Made by a program: the position numbers and the translations under genes. Shown here in pieces: positions 1 to 8,172 of a stretch of 45,441 bases of DNA. The DNA is taken from NCBI RefSeq assembly GCF_048269565.1, contig NZ_JBLXIK010000011.1, forward strand, positions 1-45,441, given 5' to 3'. Source of the stretch: Maricaulis sp048269565. Its GTDB lineage: Bacteria; Pseudomonadota; Alphaproteobacteria; Caulobacterales; Maricaulaceae. Numbering within the stretch: the first letter of the stretch is position 1; each line of letters starts with the position of its first letter. The notes under the pieces are model-generated. The model searched no databases and was not told the origin of the DNA. It was given only the letters and a program-made list of their open reading frames with translations.

Positions 1-49
1 GCATTCGCCGCGTCCCGCACACCTCCCAAACGGGGGGAACCACTCAAAC

Positions 50-77
50 CTCCAGCGGCGAGCCGCGTGGAGATTTT
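50..77 (+). terminator. Possible terminator-like hairpin at the window edge
   Basis: An imperfect inverted repeat (CTCCAGCGGC at 50-59 against GCCGC-G-TGGAG at 62-72) is followed by a short T run at 74-77 on the plus strand. It could end a plus-strand gene lying outside the window. The loop is very tight and there is one bulge, so this is a weak call. Bases 1-49 show nothing else I can identify. Confidence 0.25.
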
Positions 78-87
78 CGTGCATCCC

Positions 88-1815
88 TCAGGGCTGGCGC
101 GCCACGCCCTCGCGGCGCGGATCGGCGCCGCCGATCAGGGTGCCGTCCTCCAGCCGCCGCACGATATGGATGCCGGAAATCTCGCCGCGATTGGCATCGA
201 GCGTGAAGCCGAGATCCTGCAGGCCGGCGAGGATGGCCGGGTCCATGCCGGCCTCGATCCGGACGACATCGCCATTGGCGACGACATTGGGCAGATCGAT
301 CGCCTGTTGCGGTGTCAAACCCCAATCCAGCATGCCGACCAGGGTCTTGGCGGTGTAACCGATGATCGAGGAGCCGCCCGGCGAGCCGGTGGCGAGGACG
401 AATTGGCCCTCGGCATCGAACACAATGGTCGGCGACATCGAGGAGCGCGGGCGCTTGCCGGCCTCCGGCGCATTGGGGATCATCCGGCCTTCGGCATCGA
501 CGGGGATGCGGGAAAAATCGGTCAGCTGATTATTGAGGAAAAAGCCGCCCGCCATGCGGTGGCTGCCGAATGTGCTCTCCACCGTGGTCGTCATCGAGAC
601 GACATCGCCATCATTGTCGACGATCACGAAATGGCTGGTGCCCGGCGAATCCGGCGTCGCGTCGAAGCCCGGCACGTGAATGCCCGCAGGGATGCCGGCG
701 GTGACATGCGGCGTGGCTGTGCTGCCGGCAACGAGGCTGGCGCGGTCGCTGATGTAGTCATCGGCCAGCAGGCCCGCGACCGGCACGGTGACGAAATCGG
801 GGTCGGCGATATAGGCGTCGCGATCGGCATAGGCCAGGCGGCTGGCCTCGATGAAGCGGCGCCAGCCCTCCACGCTCTCCGGCCCGGTGGCCGCCATGTC
901 ATAGGACTCGAGCAGGCCGAGGATCTCGTTGACCGTCACCCCGCCCGAGGCCGGTGGCGGCATGCCGCACACGGTCCATTGCCGGTAGGGCCGGCAGATC
1001 GCCTCGCGCCGCAGCGCCTGGTAGCCGGCCAGATCGCTGGTCGTCAGGCCGCCGGGGCGCGGCTCGTCCTGAACCGCCGTGACAATCGCCTCGGCGAGCG
1101 GGCCGGAATAGAGATTATGCCAATCGGCGGCGATGGCGCGGGCGCTCGTCGCATAGGCCGGATTGCGCAGGATGTGGCCAACGGGCAGGGGGCTGCCATC
1201 CTCGAGGAAGAAATAGCTGCGCGAGGCCGGCCATTCATCCAGCGGCGTGCGCGGTGCTGTGCCGGCGATCAGCCCGTGCAGGCGCGGCGAGACGGCAAAG
1301 CCGTCATCGGCCAGCTCGATGGCGGCGCTGAAGCCGTCGGCCCAGGGCAGTTCTCCGTGATCGCCATGGGCCAGGGCCAGCATCGCCACGGCGCCGGGCG
1401 CGCCGACAGAATGGCCCGAGAAGACGGCGTCATAAAAGCTCAGGGGCTGGCCGGTCTCGTCGAGGAAGAGGTCGGGCGAGGCGCTGGCCGGCGCCGTCTC
1501 GCGGCCGTCATAAGCGGTGAGTTCGCCGGTTTCGGCGTCGTAATACATCAGGAAGGCGCCGCCCCCGAGGCCGGAGCTTTGCGGCTCTACCAGGCCGAGC
1601 ACGCTCTGCACCGCGATCGCCGCGTCGATCGCATCGCCGCCGGCGCGCAGGGCCTCGAGCCCGGCTTCCACCGCGTGCGGATTGGCGGCGGCCACCATGG
1701 CCTGGCTCACCGGAGCGGGCGCTTGCGGCGTGGCCTCGGGGGCCGTCTCCTGGCCGCAGGCCGCCAGGGTGAGTGTCGATACCAGCGCGCTGGCACACAG
1801 CAGAAAACGGATCAT
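88..1815 (-). CDS. ggt: Gamma-glutamyltransferase (lipoprotein form)
   Basis: An N-terminal nucleophile enzyme that cleaves the gamma-glutamyl bond of glutathione and related compounds and passes it to water or amino acids. The start at 1815 is chosen because it opens a lipoprotein signal (MIRFLLCAS, lipobox LAAC, Cys near residue 20); the open frame upstream lacks signal character. The 575-residue length is normal for the family. The self-processing site is the GTSHF motif, with Thr about residue 393, followed by the SMTTTVESTFGS segment and, later, the GSPGGSSI glycine-rich motif. Cleavage at that Thr would give the large and small subunits. The lipobox suggests an envelope-anchored enzyme acting on extracellular or periplasmic gamma-glutamyl peptides. 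It is divergent from the P1 peptidase across 65 bp, so the two may share a regulatory region. Confidence 0.95.
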   Translation of the reverse strand: MIRFLLCASALVSTLTLAACGQETAPEATPQAPAPVSQAMVAAANPHAVEAGLEALRAGGDAIDAAIAVQSVLGLVEPQSSGLGGGAFLMYYDAETGELTAYDGRETAPASASPDLFLDETGQPLSFYDAVFSGHSVGAPGAVAMLALAHGDHGELPWADGFSAAIELADDGFAVSPRLHGLIAGTAPRTPLDEWPASRSYFFLEDGSPLPVGHILRNPAYATSARAIAADWHNLYSGPLAEAIVTAVQDEPRPGGLTTSDLAGYQALRREAICRPYRQWTVCGMPPPASGGVTVNEILGLLESYDMAATGPESVEGWRRFIEASRLAYADRDAYIADPDFVTVPVAGLLADDYISDRASLVAGSTATPHVTAGIPAGIHVPGFDATPDSPGTSHFVIVDNDGDVVSMTTTVESTFGSHRMAGGFFLNNQLTDFSRIPVDAEGRMIPNAPEAGKRPRSSMSPTIVFDAEGQFVLATGSPGGSSIIGYTAKTLVGMLDWGLTPQQAIDLPNVVANGDVVRIEAGMDPAILAGLQDLGFTLDANRGEISGIHIVRRLEDGTLIGGADPRREGVARQP

Positions 1816-1880
1816 GGCACTTGCCCCCTGTCGCAGTCTGGGCACGATAGCGCGAAGCGGCACCAGATGAGAGGCCCCAA

Positions 1881-2882
1881 ATGGCAGTTCCGGGAAAAAC
1901 CAACACATTGACCGATGTCGCCGGGCTCAGGGTCGGCCAGGCCGAGGATGCCGCCGTGCAGACCGGGGTGAGCGTGATCCTGCCCGATCAGCGCGCCGTC
2001 TGTGCCGTCGATGTCCGCGGTGGCGGACCGGGAACGCGTGAGACCGATGCGCTCGCCGCCCACACCCTGGTTGATGCCGTCGACGCGGTGGTGCTCTCGG
2101 GCGGTTCTTCCTACGGGCTCGCCGCGGCCGATGGCGTCGCTGCGATGCTGGGTGCCCAGGGGCGCGGCTTTGACCTGATGCCGGCGCCGGGCGTGCCGGT
2201 CTCGCCGGTCATCCCCGCGGCCATCCTCTATGACCTCGCCAATGGCGGCGACAAGGCCTGGGGCGAGGATCCGCCCTATCGCCAGCTCGGCAAGGCGGCG
2301 CTGGCGGCCGTATCCGGCGAGGTGCGGCTCGGGCGCGCCGGGGCCGGCTATGGTGCCCGCGCCGGATCGCGCATCGGCGGCACGGGTTCAGCCAGCCTGG
2401 TCACCGCCGACGGCATCACGGTGGCGGCTTTGGTCTGCGTCAACAGTTTCGGTTCGGTGACCATGCCCGGCAGCGATGTCTACTGGGCCTGGCCGTGGGA
2501 GATTGGTGGCGAGTTCGGCGGCGCCCGCCCGGCGCCGGACTGGTCGGCCACGCCGGAAGATTGGGGCGCGGCCAAGATCAATCCCGGCGCCCGCGAGAAC
2601 ACCACCATTGCCATTGTCGCCACCGACGCTGCCCTGAGCCCGGCCCAGGCCCGGCGCCTCGCCATCATGGCCCAGGACGGGCTGTCGCGGGCGATCCGGC
2701 CGGTGCACACGCCATTTGACGGCGATGTCGTCTTCGCGCTGTCGACGGCGCAGCGCGACTTGCCGCAACCGGCTGAATTCACCCTGGCACGGCTTGGCTC
2801 GCTCGCCGCCGATTGCCTGGCCCGGGCCGTCGCACGCGGTGTCTACGCGGCGTCGGAACAGGCCGCGGCAGAGACGCTCTGA
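1881..2882 (+). CDS. P1 family (DmpA/NylC-like, S58) self-processing peptidase
   Basis: A 333-residue member of the DmpA/BapA/NylC family, aminopeptidases or amidohydrolases that cut themselves once to expose an N-terminal nucleophile. The family start (TDVAGLRVGQ) is at residues 11-20, a GGGPGTRETD motif follows at 47-56, the LSGGSSYGL motif at 72-80, and GAGYGARAGS at 154-163. The processing site is ARENTTIAIVATDA: the predicted cleavage is Asn240-Thr241. A Thr nucleophile matches NylC, whereas DmpA and BapA use Ser. No signal peptide is visible, so it is probably cytoplasmic. An SD-like GAGAGG lies about 6 nt before the ATG. The substrate cannot be told from sequence: D- or beta-amino acid peptides and linear amides are all known in the family. 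Confidence 0.9.
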   Translation: MAVPGKTNTLTDVAGLRVGQAEDAAVQTGVSVILPDQRAVCAVDVRGGGPGTRETDALAAHTLVDAVDAVVLSGGSSYGLAAADGVAAMLGAQGRGFDLMPAPGVPVSPVIPAAILYDLANGGDKAWGEDPPYRQLGKAALAAVSGEVRLGRAGAGYGARAGSRIGGTGSASLVTADGITVAALVCVNSFGSVTMPGSDVYWAWPWEIGGEFGGARPAPDWSATPEDWGAAKINPGARENTTIAIVATDAALSPAQARRLAIMAQDGLSRAIRPVHTPFDGDVVFALSTAQRDLPQPAEFTLARLGSLAADCLARAVARGVYAASEQAAAETL

Positions 2883-2922
2883 GCGCCTGTGCAAGAGGCC
2901 TGCGTTTGCCGGTTCACGGTAC

Positions 2923-2950
2923 TTGCTTTCGCAAAGGCTCGCGGTTAGGT
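2923..2950 (+). promoter_or_regulatory. Possible promoter of tRNA-Arg
   Basis: TTGCTT at 2923-2928 and TTAGGT at 2945-2950 are separated by 16 bp, which would place transcription start about 35 nt before the tRNA. Both boxes match the housekeeping consensus only in part. No other promoter-like pair stands out in the 109 bp before the tRNA. Confidence 0.3.
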
Positions 2951-2991
2951 TCCGCGCCTCCTCAGGGCAATAGACCTTGAGGGCATGGCCT

Positions 2992-3068
2992 GCACCGGTA
3001 GCTCAGTTGGATAGAGCACTAGACTACGAATCTAGGGGTCGGGAGTTCGAATCTCTCCCGGTGCACCA
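2992..3068 (+). tRNA. tRNA-Arg (anticodon ACG)
   Basis: A 77-nt cloverleaf. The acceptor arm GCACCGG pairs with CCGGTGC (3058-3064), the D-arm is TAGCTCAGTTGGATAGAGC, the anticodon stem is CTAGA/TCTAG around the loop CTACGAA (anticodon ACG), and the T-arm carries GGTTCGA-like GAGTTCGAATC. The 3' CCA is encoded (3066-3068). The A34 is expected to be edited to inosine by TadA, so the tRNA would read CGU, CGC and CGA. Confidence 0.97.
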
Positions 3069-3108
3069 TTTTCCAGACTTCAGAAGACGGCCTTGCAGGT
3101 CAGACGCG

Positions 3109-3507
3109 TCAGGCCGCAGCGGTTTCGCGCGAATGCCACATGTCGCGGATGGTCTGCGATAGCGAGACCGGCTCGAAGGGCTTCACGATCACACCGAGCG
3201 CGCCCATGGCGATATATTCATCCTGCTCATGGACTTGCGCCTTGGCGGTCATGAAGATCGCAGGCAGGTCACGGCCTTCTGGCAGTTCGCGGATGCGCCG
3301 CAGCGTTTCCGGGCCATCCATGCCGGGCATCATCACGTCGAGCAGAACCAGTTGCGGCGCGAAGCCGGGCAGGGCATCGAGTGCTTCCTGTCCCGACAGG
3401 AAGTGCCGGACCTCGAAGCCGCCGAGATCCTCGAGCACCATCACCGCGACGGTGGCGATCGAGCCGACATCCTCGACATAGAGAATTCTCTTCAGGTCAT
3501 CGCTCAT
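3109..3507 (-). CDS. Single-domain response regulator (CheY-like receiver)
   Basis: A 132-residue protein made only of a receiver domain. The acidic pocket is E11/D12, the phosphoacceptor is D57 (LLDVMMPGMDG), the switch Thr is T87 (MTAKA), and the conserved Lys is K109 (VKPF). There is no DNA-binding or enzymatic output domain, so it must signal by protein contact or pass phosphate along a relay. It starts 3 nt after the stop of the histidine kinase, so the two are almost certainly co-transcribed and partners. Confidence 0.93.
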   Translation of the reverse strand: MSDDLKRILYVEDVGSIATVAVMVLEDLGGFEVRHFLSGQEALDALPGFAPQLVLLDVMMPGMDGPETLRRIRELPEGRDLPAIFMTAKAQVHEQDEYIAMGALGVIVKPFEPVSLSQTIRDMWHSRETAAA

Positions 3508-3510
3508 GGG

Positions 3511-5784
3511 TCAGGCTGCCTCTTCCTGGCGTGAAGAGACGGGCAGGTCGAGGTGGAACACGGTCCCCTGGCCCTCCTCGGTCTCAAAACTGACCGCGCC
3601 GCCGAAGGCTTCGATCAGGGTCTGGGTGATGTTGAGGCCAAGCCCGCTGGAGCCCTCCTGGCGCGTCAGCGAGCTGTCGGCCTGGGCGAAACGTTCAAAC
3701 ACCTTGCTGCGGAAGGCTTCGGGAATGCCCGGGCCATGATCGGCGACAGAGATGCGCACACGATCGCTCTGGCTCATCATGGCCGATACCATAACCTCAC
3801 CGCCTTGCGGCGAATAGCGGATCGCGTTCGATAACAGGTTGACCAGGGCCTGGTTGAAGCGGTTCTGGTCGAGGCGGACAAGGGTCGCTCCGATGCCGCA
3901 ACACCGCCGCAGGGTGACACCGCGGGCCTCGGCCATGGAGTCATTTTGCGCCACAATCGTGCCAACGAGGCCGCAGATCTCGACCGCCTCCATGTGGTAT
4001 TCAATCTTGCCGGCGGCGATTTTCTCGAGATCGAGAATGTCATTGACCAGCGTGGTCAGGCGCTGGCAGCTATTGTGGGCCAGTTCGAGCAATTGCGCGC
4101 TCTTGTCGTCGAGACGGCCCTCGGTCTTGATCTTCAGCAGGCCGAGCGCGCCGTGGATCGAGGTCAGCGGTGTGCGCAATTCATGGTTTACGGTCGAGAT
4201 GAACTCGTCCTTCATGATGTTCACCTGCTTGCGCTCGGTAATGTCGCGCACGATGCCGCAATAGAGCGGCCGATTGTTGAGCAGGATTTCGCTGACCGAC
4301 AGATCCATCGGAAAGGTCGAACCATCCTTGCGCTGTCCGGTGACTTCGCGGCCGGCACCGATGAGTGAGCGAATGGCGCCCGGCGCGGACAAGTCCGGGG
4401 GGAGATCGCTCGCCGGGTCAGCCTGTGGCGGCAGCAGCATGGCGACGCTGCGACCCGTCATCTCGTCGGGCTCATAGCCGAAAATCCGTTCGCAAGCCGG
4501 GTTGTAGCTGTCGATATTGCCGAACTCGTCGACCACGATCAGCCCATCGACAACACTGTTGATGATCGAACGGGTCTTGAACTCATTCTCCTGCAGACCC
4601 TCGGTCATCAGCTGGAAGGCGCGCGCCAGCTCGCCGATCTCGTCATTGTCCCTGACCGGCAGGTGGATCGGCCGCAAATGGGAGCGGGCACGGGAGATTT
4701 CCTGGGTCATCTGGCGCAGGGGCTTGGTCAGCTGGTTGGCGATCAGGGCCGTCACAATGCTGCTGAGCAGGATAAGGACGGCGCCGAGCACCAGGCTTTG
4801 GCGCTGGGTCTGCAGCACCGGAGCCATCAATTCGTCGCGCGGCACACTGACGACGATGCCAAGCGAGGCGTGGTCAAACCGGTCGTCGATCGGCAGTTCG
4901 ATGAAATACTTGACGCTGTCGGCCTCGACCAGGGCCGCTTCGCCGCCGGAGAATTGCAGCCGCGTCAGGAAGGCCGGCGGCGGGCGTGTGTAATTGCTGG
5001 CCAGCTCCAGATGGGAGATCGTGCCCTCGGCGGTGTATTCCATATAATCGCCGGCCTGGGTGACGATGAAGGTGTCGGTGCTCAGCTCGATGGTCCGGAA
5101 GGTTTCGGCGAGCATGGTCTCGTAATTGGCATTGATGACGATCATGCCGAACAGCTCGCCATCAGGACCGAACACCGGGACAATGCCGCGCACCGTCGGG
5201 ATCATGGCGGAATCGATCTGGCCGTGTTCGCGGTTATAGGTGACGGGCGAAAAGAACACCCCGCCCGGCGGCAAGGCGGCACCGTGCCGGAAGTAACTCT
5301 CGCTGGCCTTTTCCTGCAGGTTTTCAGAGACAACGGTTTCGAACCCGTCAGGGACACGATTGACCCGGACCAGTTCACGGCCATTGTCGGCGATGCCGAT
5401 ATAGCGGATCTGATTATAGGAGGGGTGGGTGCGCATCACCGAGGTGAAGATCGTCGCCAGCCGCTGCTCCCATTGCGCGGTCAGCGAGCCGTCCTCGGGA
5501 TCGACATCACCGTGCTCACGACTGCGGATAATGCCGCTGATTGGCGGCATCTGCGCGATAATCGTCGCGTCATTGCCCAGATTGCGGAAGGTCTCGCGAA
5601 ACTGCAGCGCGGCGAGCCGGCTTTCACCGGCCAGGCTCTCGATGGCGGTGTTGAACGAGATTTCCGTGGTGCGCAGATAGGCCAGGCCGCTCATCACCAG
5701 GGCTGTGGCGAAGGAGGCGGCACAGGCGAGCAGCGTAATCTTGACCCGCAGGGAGCTGGTGATCCGGCTCGTCCGAGTTAACAT
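3511..5784 (-). CDS. Membrane sensor histidine kinase (periplasmic sensor, HAMP, PAS, HisKA, HATPase)
   Basis: Start 5784 is preferred: GGAG lies 5 nt before this ATG, while the longest frame opens with TTG at 5838. The 757-residue protein has a transmembrane helix at about 15-37, a periplasmic region of about 290 residues with Cache-like character (for example FFSPVTYNREHGQ, PVFGPDGELFGMIVIN), a second helix near 330-350, then HAMP, a PAS domain (IINSVVDGLIVVDEFG to VRDITERKQ), HisKA with the H-box NHELRTPLTS (His about 534), and an ATPase domain with DHGPGIP and GSSGLGLNI. It carries no receiver itself and is followed at once by a stand-alone receiver. The signal is unknown; the Cache-like fold, common in small-molecule sensors, is my inference from local motifs. 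Confidence 0.93.
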   Translation of the reverse strand: MLTRTSRITSSLRVKITLLACAASFATALVMSGLAYLRTTEISFNTAIESLAGESRLAALQFRETFRNLGNDATIIAQMPPISGIIRSREHGDVDPEDGSLTAQWEQRLATIFTSVMRTHPSYNQIRYIGIADNGRELVRVNRVPDGFETVVSENLQEKASESYFRHGAALPPGGVFFSPVTYNREHGQIDSAMIPTVRGIVPVFGPDGELFGMIVINANYETMLAETFRTIELSTDTFIVTQAGDYMEYTAEGTISHLELASNYTRPPPAFLTRLQFSGGEAALVEADSVKYFIELPIDDRFDHASLGIVVSVPRDELMAPVLQTQRQSLVLGAVLILLSSIVTALIANQLTKPLRQMTQEISRARSHLRPIHLPVRDNDEIGELARAFQLMTEGLQENEFKTRSIINSVVDGLIVVDEFGNIDSYNPACERIFGYEPDEMTGRSVAMLLPPQADPASDLPPDLSAPGAIRSLIGAGREVTGQRKDGSTFPMDLSVSEILLNNRPLYCGIVRDITERKQVNIMKDEFISTVNHELRTPLTSIHGALGLLKIKTEGRLDDKSAQLLELAHNSCQRLTTLVNDILDLEKIAAGKIEYHMEAVEICGLVGTIVAQNDSMAEARGVTLRRCCGIGATLVRLDQNRFNQALVNLLSNAIRYSPQGGEVMVSAMMSQSDRVRISVADHGPGIPEAFRSKVFERFAQADSSLTRQEGSSGLGLNITQTLIEAFGGAVSFETEEGQGTVFHLDLPVSSRQEEAA

Positions 5785-5898
5785 CTTCACTCCATGCAAT
5801 CGCATTAATTGCCGGACGGGACTGCCGGCATCGGGCAAGCTCCATCTTTACCGTCATAGGGCTGGAGGGCGATTAATCCCGGCCTCATATTTAATGCA

Positions 5899-5922
5899 CC
5901 GGTGCTCGTCCGCGGGCACCGG
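5899..5922 (-). terminator. Possible terminator after the Lrp-like gene
   Basis: CCGGTGC (5899-5905) pairs with GCACCGG (5916-5922) across a 10-nt loop, just past the stop of the Lrp-family gene. On the minus strand the stem is followed only by an AT-rich TGCATTAAATAT, not a clean T run, so termination strength is doubtful. Confidence 0.35.
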
Positions 5923-5930
5923 GCCGGCAG

Positions 5931-6383
5931 CTACACCGGCAGTTCGGTGGTGTTCTTGATGGCTTCCATGGCAAAGCTGGCGCTGACATCAGAGAGCGGC
6001 GCGATGGCGATCAGCTTCTTGTAGACATCGTCGTAGGCGCGCACATCGGGCAGGCAGAGCTTGATCAGATAGTCGACATCGCCGCTGAGCCGGTAAAATT
6101 CCACGACTTCCGGCATGCGCCGCACCCCCTCGGCAAACCGGGTCAGCCATTCGGCGTCATGGCGGCTGGTGCGTACTGTGACGAAGAGGGTGGCGTGCAG
6201 GCCCAGCCCCTCGGCATCGAGCAGGCTGACATTGCGGCGGATAATGCCGTGTTCGGCCAGGCGCTTCATGCGCCGGGCGGTTGGTGTCGCGCTGAGGCCG
6301 ATCGCGTCGGCAATGTCCTGTACGGTCCGGTCAGAATCGACCTGGATCAGCTTCAATATGCGGCGGTCATAGTCGTCCAGCAC
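5931..6383 (-). CDS. Lrp/AsnC family transcriptional regulator
   Basis: A 150-residue regulator with an N-terminal winged helix-turn-helix (LDDYDRRILKLIQ to RRMKRLAEHGII, about residues 2-52) and a C-terminal RAM ligand-binding domain (about 66-140; GDVDYLIKL is typical). The start is GTG, with AGGGG about 8 nt upstream. Family members sense amino acids and usually control a neighbouring gene. Here the neighbour is a divergent class V PLP enzyme 121 bp away, so that enzyme and the regulator itself are the best guesses for targets. Confidence 0.93.
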   Translation of the reverse strand: MLDDYDRRILKLIQVDSDRTVQDIADAIGLSATPTARRMKRLAEHGIIRRNVSLLDAEGLGLHATLFVTVRTSRHDAEWLTRFAEGVRRMPEVVEFYRLSGDVDYLIKLCLPDVRAYDDVYKKLIAIAPLSDVSASFAMEAIKNTTELPV

Positions 6384-6504
6384 GTCATTTCCCCTGATTC
6401 AGAGTTTGCATCTCTTCATATTGCCTGAATTGGAGGGGAAATGAGTGTTTTAAACTCAGGCGGGGGTGATTTGATGGCGGCCCAGCTTCGAGAGTGCCAT
6501 CGAC

Positions 6505-8160
6505 ATGCCGCCACGCCCTGAAACTCCTGCCGCCCTGTCGCGCCTGCGGGCCGGCATGGTCGGTCGTGACGAAATCCTGTCAACGCCAATTGGCGAGCGC
6601 CTGATGGTTTATGCCGATTACACGGCCAGCGGACGTGGCCTGCGCCAAGTGGAGGCGCAGATCGAGCGCCTGACGGGCCTGTATGCCAATCCCCACACCG
6701 TCGACAGCGCCACGGGCCGGGCGTCGGGTGAATGGCTGCGCCAGGCCGATGCGATGATCCGGCAGGCGGTGAATGCCGGCCCGCAGGACTGCCTGATCGC
6801 CTGCGCGTCCGGCGCGACGGGGGCGATCCACAAACTGCAGGAGATTCTCGGTCTTGCCGTGGCACCGGCCAGCCGGGACCACATTGTGTCCGCGATCGCG
6901 ACCGGCCTGGGCGCCGATGGCCGCCAGCTTGTCGAGGACGCGCTCGCCGCGACCCGGCCGGTGGTTTTCGTCGGCCCCTATGAACACCATTCCAACGAGC
7001 TGAGCTGGCGTGAAAGCCTGGGCGAGGTCGTGGCGATCGGTCTTGATGCCGATGGCGGGATCGATCTGGTTGAGCTCGAGGCGCAATTGCGCGATCCGCG
7101 TTTTCTCGGGCGGCGCCGGATCGGGGCCTTCTCGGCAGCGTCCAACGTCACCGGGGTGCGCAGCGATGTCATCGCCCTGGCCCGCCTGCTCCACGCCCAT
7201 GATGCCATCCTGTGCCTCGATTGCGCGGCCAGTGCGCCCTATCTGCCGATCGACATGCATCCGGAAGGCCTGTCCGATGCCGCGATTGATGCGGTCTATT
7301 TCTCGCCGCACAAATTCATCGGCGGACCGGGGGGCTGCGGCATTCTTGTCTTTGACCAAGCGCTCTACCGGCGCGATCTGCCGCCAACCCAGAGCGCCGG
7401 CGGCACCGTGCGCTATGTGACCAAGAGCGGGCATGATTTTATCGAGGACATCGAGGCGCGCGAACGTGCCGGCACGCCGGGCGTGCCGCAGATTGTCCGC
7501 GCAGCCCTGGCATTGCAGGCGCAGCGCGAAGTCGGGCATGAGACGATTGCCCGCCTTGAGCACGCAGCGCTCGAGCGGGCGATGTCCCGCTGGAGCGCGA
7601 ATTCGCGAATCGACATTCTCGGTCCCGCCGATCCGGCGCGCCGGATCGGGATCGTGTCGTTCAACATTGTCCAGCCGAACGGGGAGATTCTGCACCCGCG
7701 TCTGGTGACGACGCTGTTGAATGACCTGTTCGGTATCCAGTCACGCGCCGGCTGTTCCTGCGCCGGACCCTATGGTCACGAGCTGCTCGGGATCACGCCG
7801 GAACAGTCCGAGGCCATTCGCAACGCGGTATTGCAGGGACAGGCCGGATTGCGGCCGGGCTGGTGCCGGGTCAGCCTGCACTGGGTGATGGAGGCCGAGG
7901 AGATCGAATTCCTCATCCGCGCGGTCGAGTTCATCGCCGCCCATTCTGACCGGCTGGCAGGCTTGTATGCCTATGACAGTGCCAGTGGACGCTGGAGCTG
8001 GCGCGGTGAGAATCCGGCGCCGGCAACCGGCCTGCCCGATCAGTTGCTTGACGCGGGACCGGTGGCAGCGGCGCATGTCCCGACGGATCGCGATGCCTGG
8101 TTCGCGGCAGCTTTCCGCGCTGCCGAAGCATTGGTCGAGGTCAAGCCGGCCCTGGTGTGA
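6505..8160 (+). CDS. Class V PLP-dependent aminotransferase / cysteine desulfurase-like enzyme
   Basis: A 551-residue fold-type I PLP enzyme. The N-terminal YADYTASGRGL motif at 36-46 is typical of a cysteine-desulfurase-like subgroup. The PLP-binding Lys is K270 in YFSPHKFIGGPGG, the PLP-contacting Asp is in LDCAAS (about 239), and the segment SRAGCSCAGPYG carries Arg414 plus Cys417 and Cys419 where desulfurases hold their active-site Cys. Members range over desulfurases, selenocysteine lyases and sulfur-carrier enzymes, and the reaction here cannot be fixed. It is longer than IscS/SufS (about 400), with an extra C-terminal domain after about residue 460. It is divergent from the Lrp-like regulator. 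Its SD is weak. Confidence 0.85.
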   Translation: MPPRPETPAALSRLRAGMVGRDEILSTPIGERLMVYADYTASGRGLRQVEAQIERLTGLYANPHTVDSATGRASGEWLRQADAMIRQAVNAGPQDCLIACASGATGAIHKLQEILGLAVAPASRDHIVSAIATGLGADGRQLVEDALAATRPVVFVGPYEHHSNELSWRESLGEVVAIGLDADGGIDLVELEAQLRDPRFLGRRRIGAFSAASNVTGVRSDVIALARLLHAHDAILCLDCAASAPYLPIDMHPEGLSDAAIDAVYFSPHKFIGGPGGCGILVFDQALYRRDLPPTQSAGGTVRYVTKSGHDFIEDIEARERAGTPGVPQIVRAALALQAQREVGHETIARLEHAALERAMSRWSANSRIDILGPADPARRIGIVSFNIVQPNGEILHPRLVTTLLNDLFGIQSRAGCSCAGPYGHELLGITPEQSEAIRNAVLQGQAGLRPGWCRVSLHWVMEAEEIEFLIRAVEFIAAHSDRLAGLYAYDSASGRWSWRGENPAPATGLPDQLLDAGPVAAAHVPTDRDAWFAAAFRAAEALVEVKPALV

Positions 8161-8172
8161 GCCGGCGGCTGA

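Noticed and set aside
67..1911. A 614-codon open frame antisense to ggt
   Set aside because: It mirrors ggt in high-G+C DNA, has no domain I can recognise and a biased Arg/Gly/Ala composition; ggt has a lipobox and catalytic motif.
2992..3068. tRNA-Arg as a possible integration site
   Set aside because: No integrase, no repeated tRNA 3' end and normal core genes on both sides.
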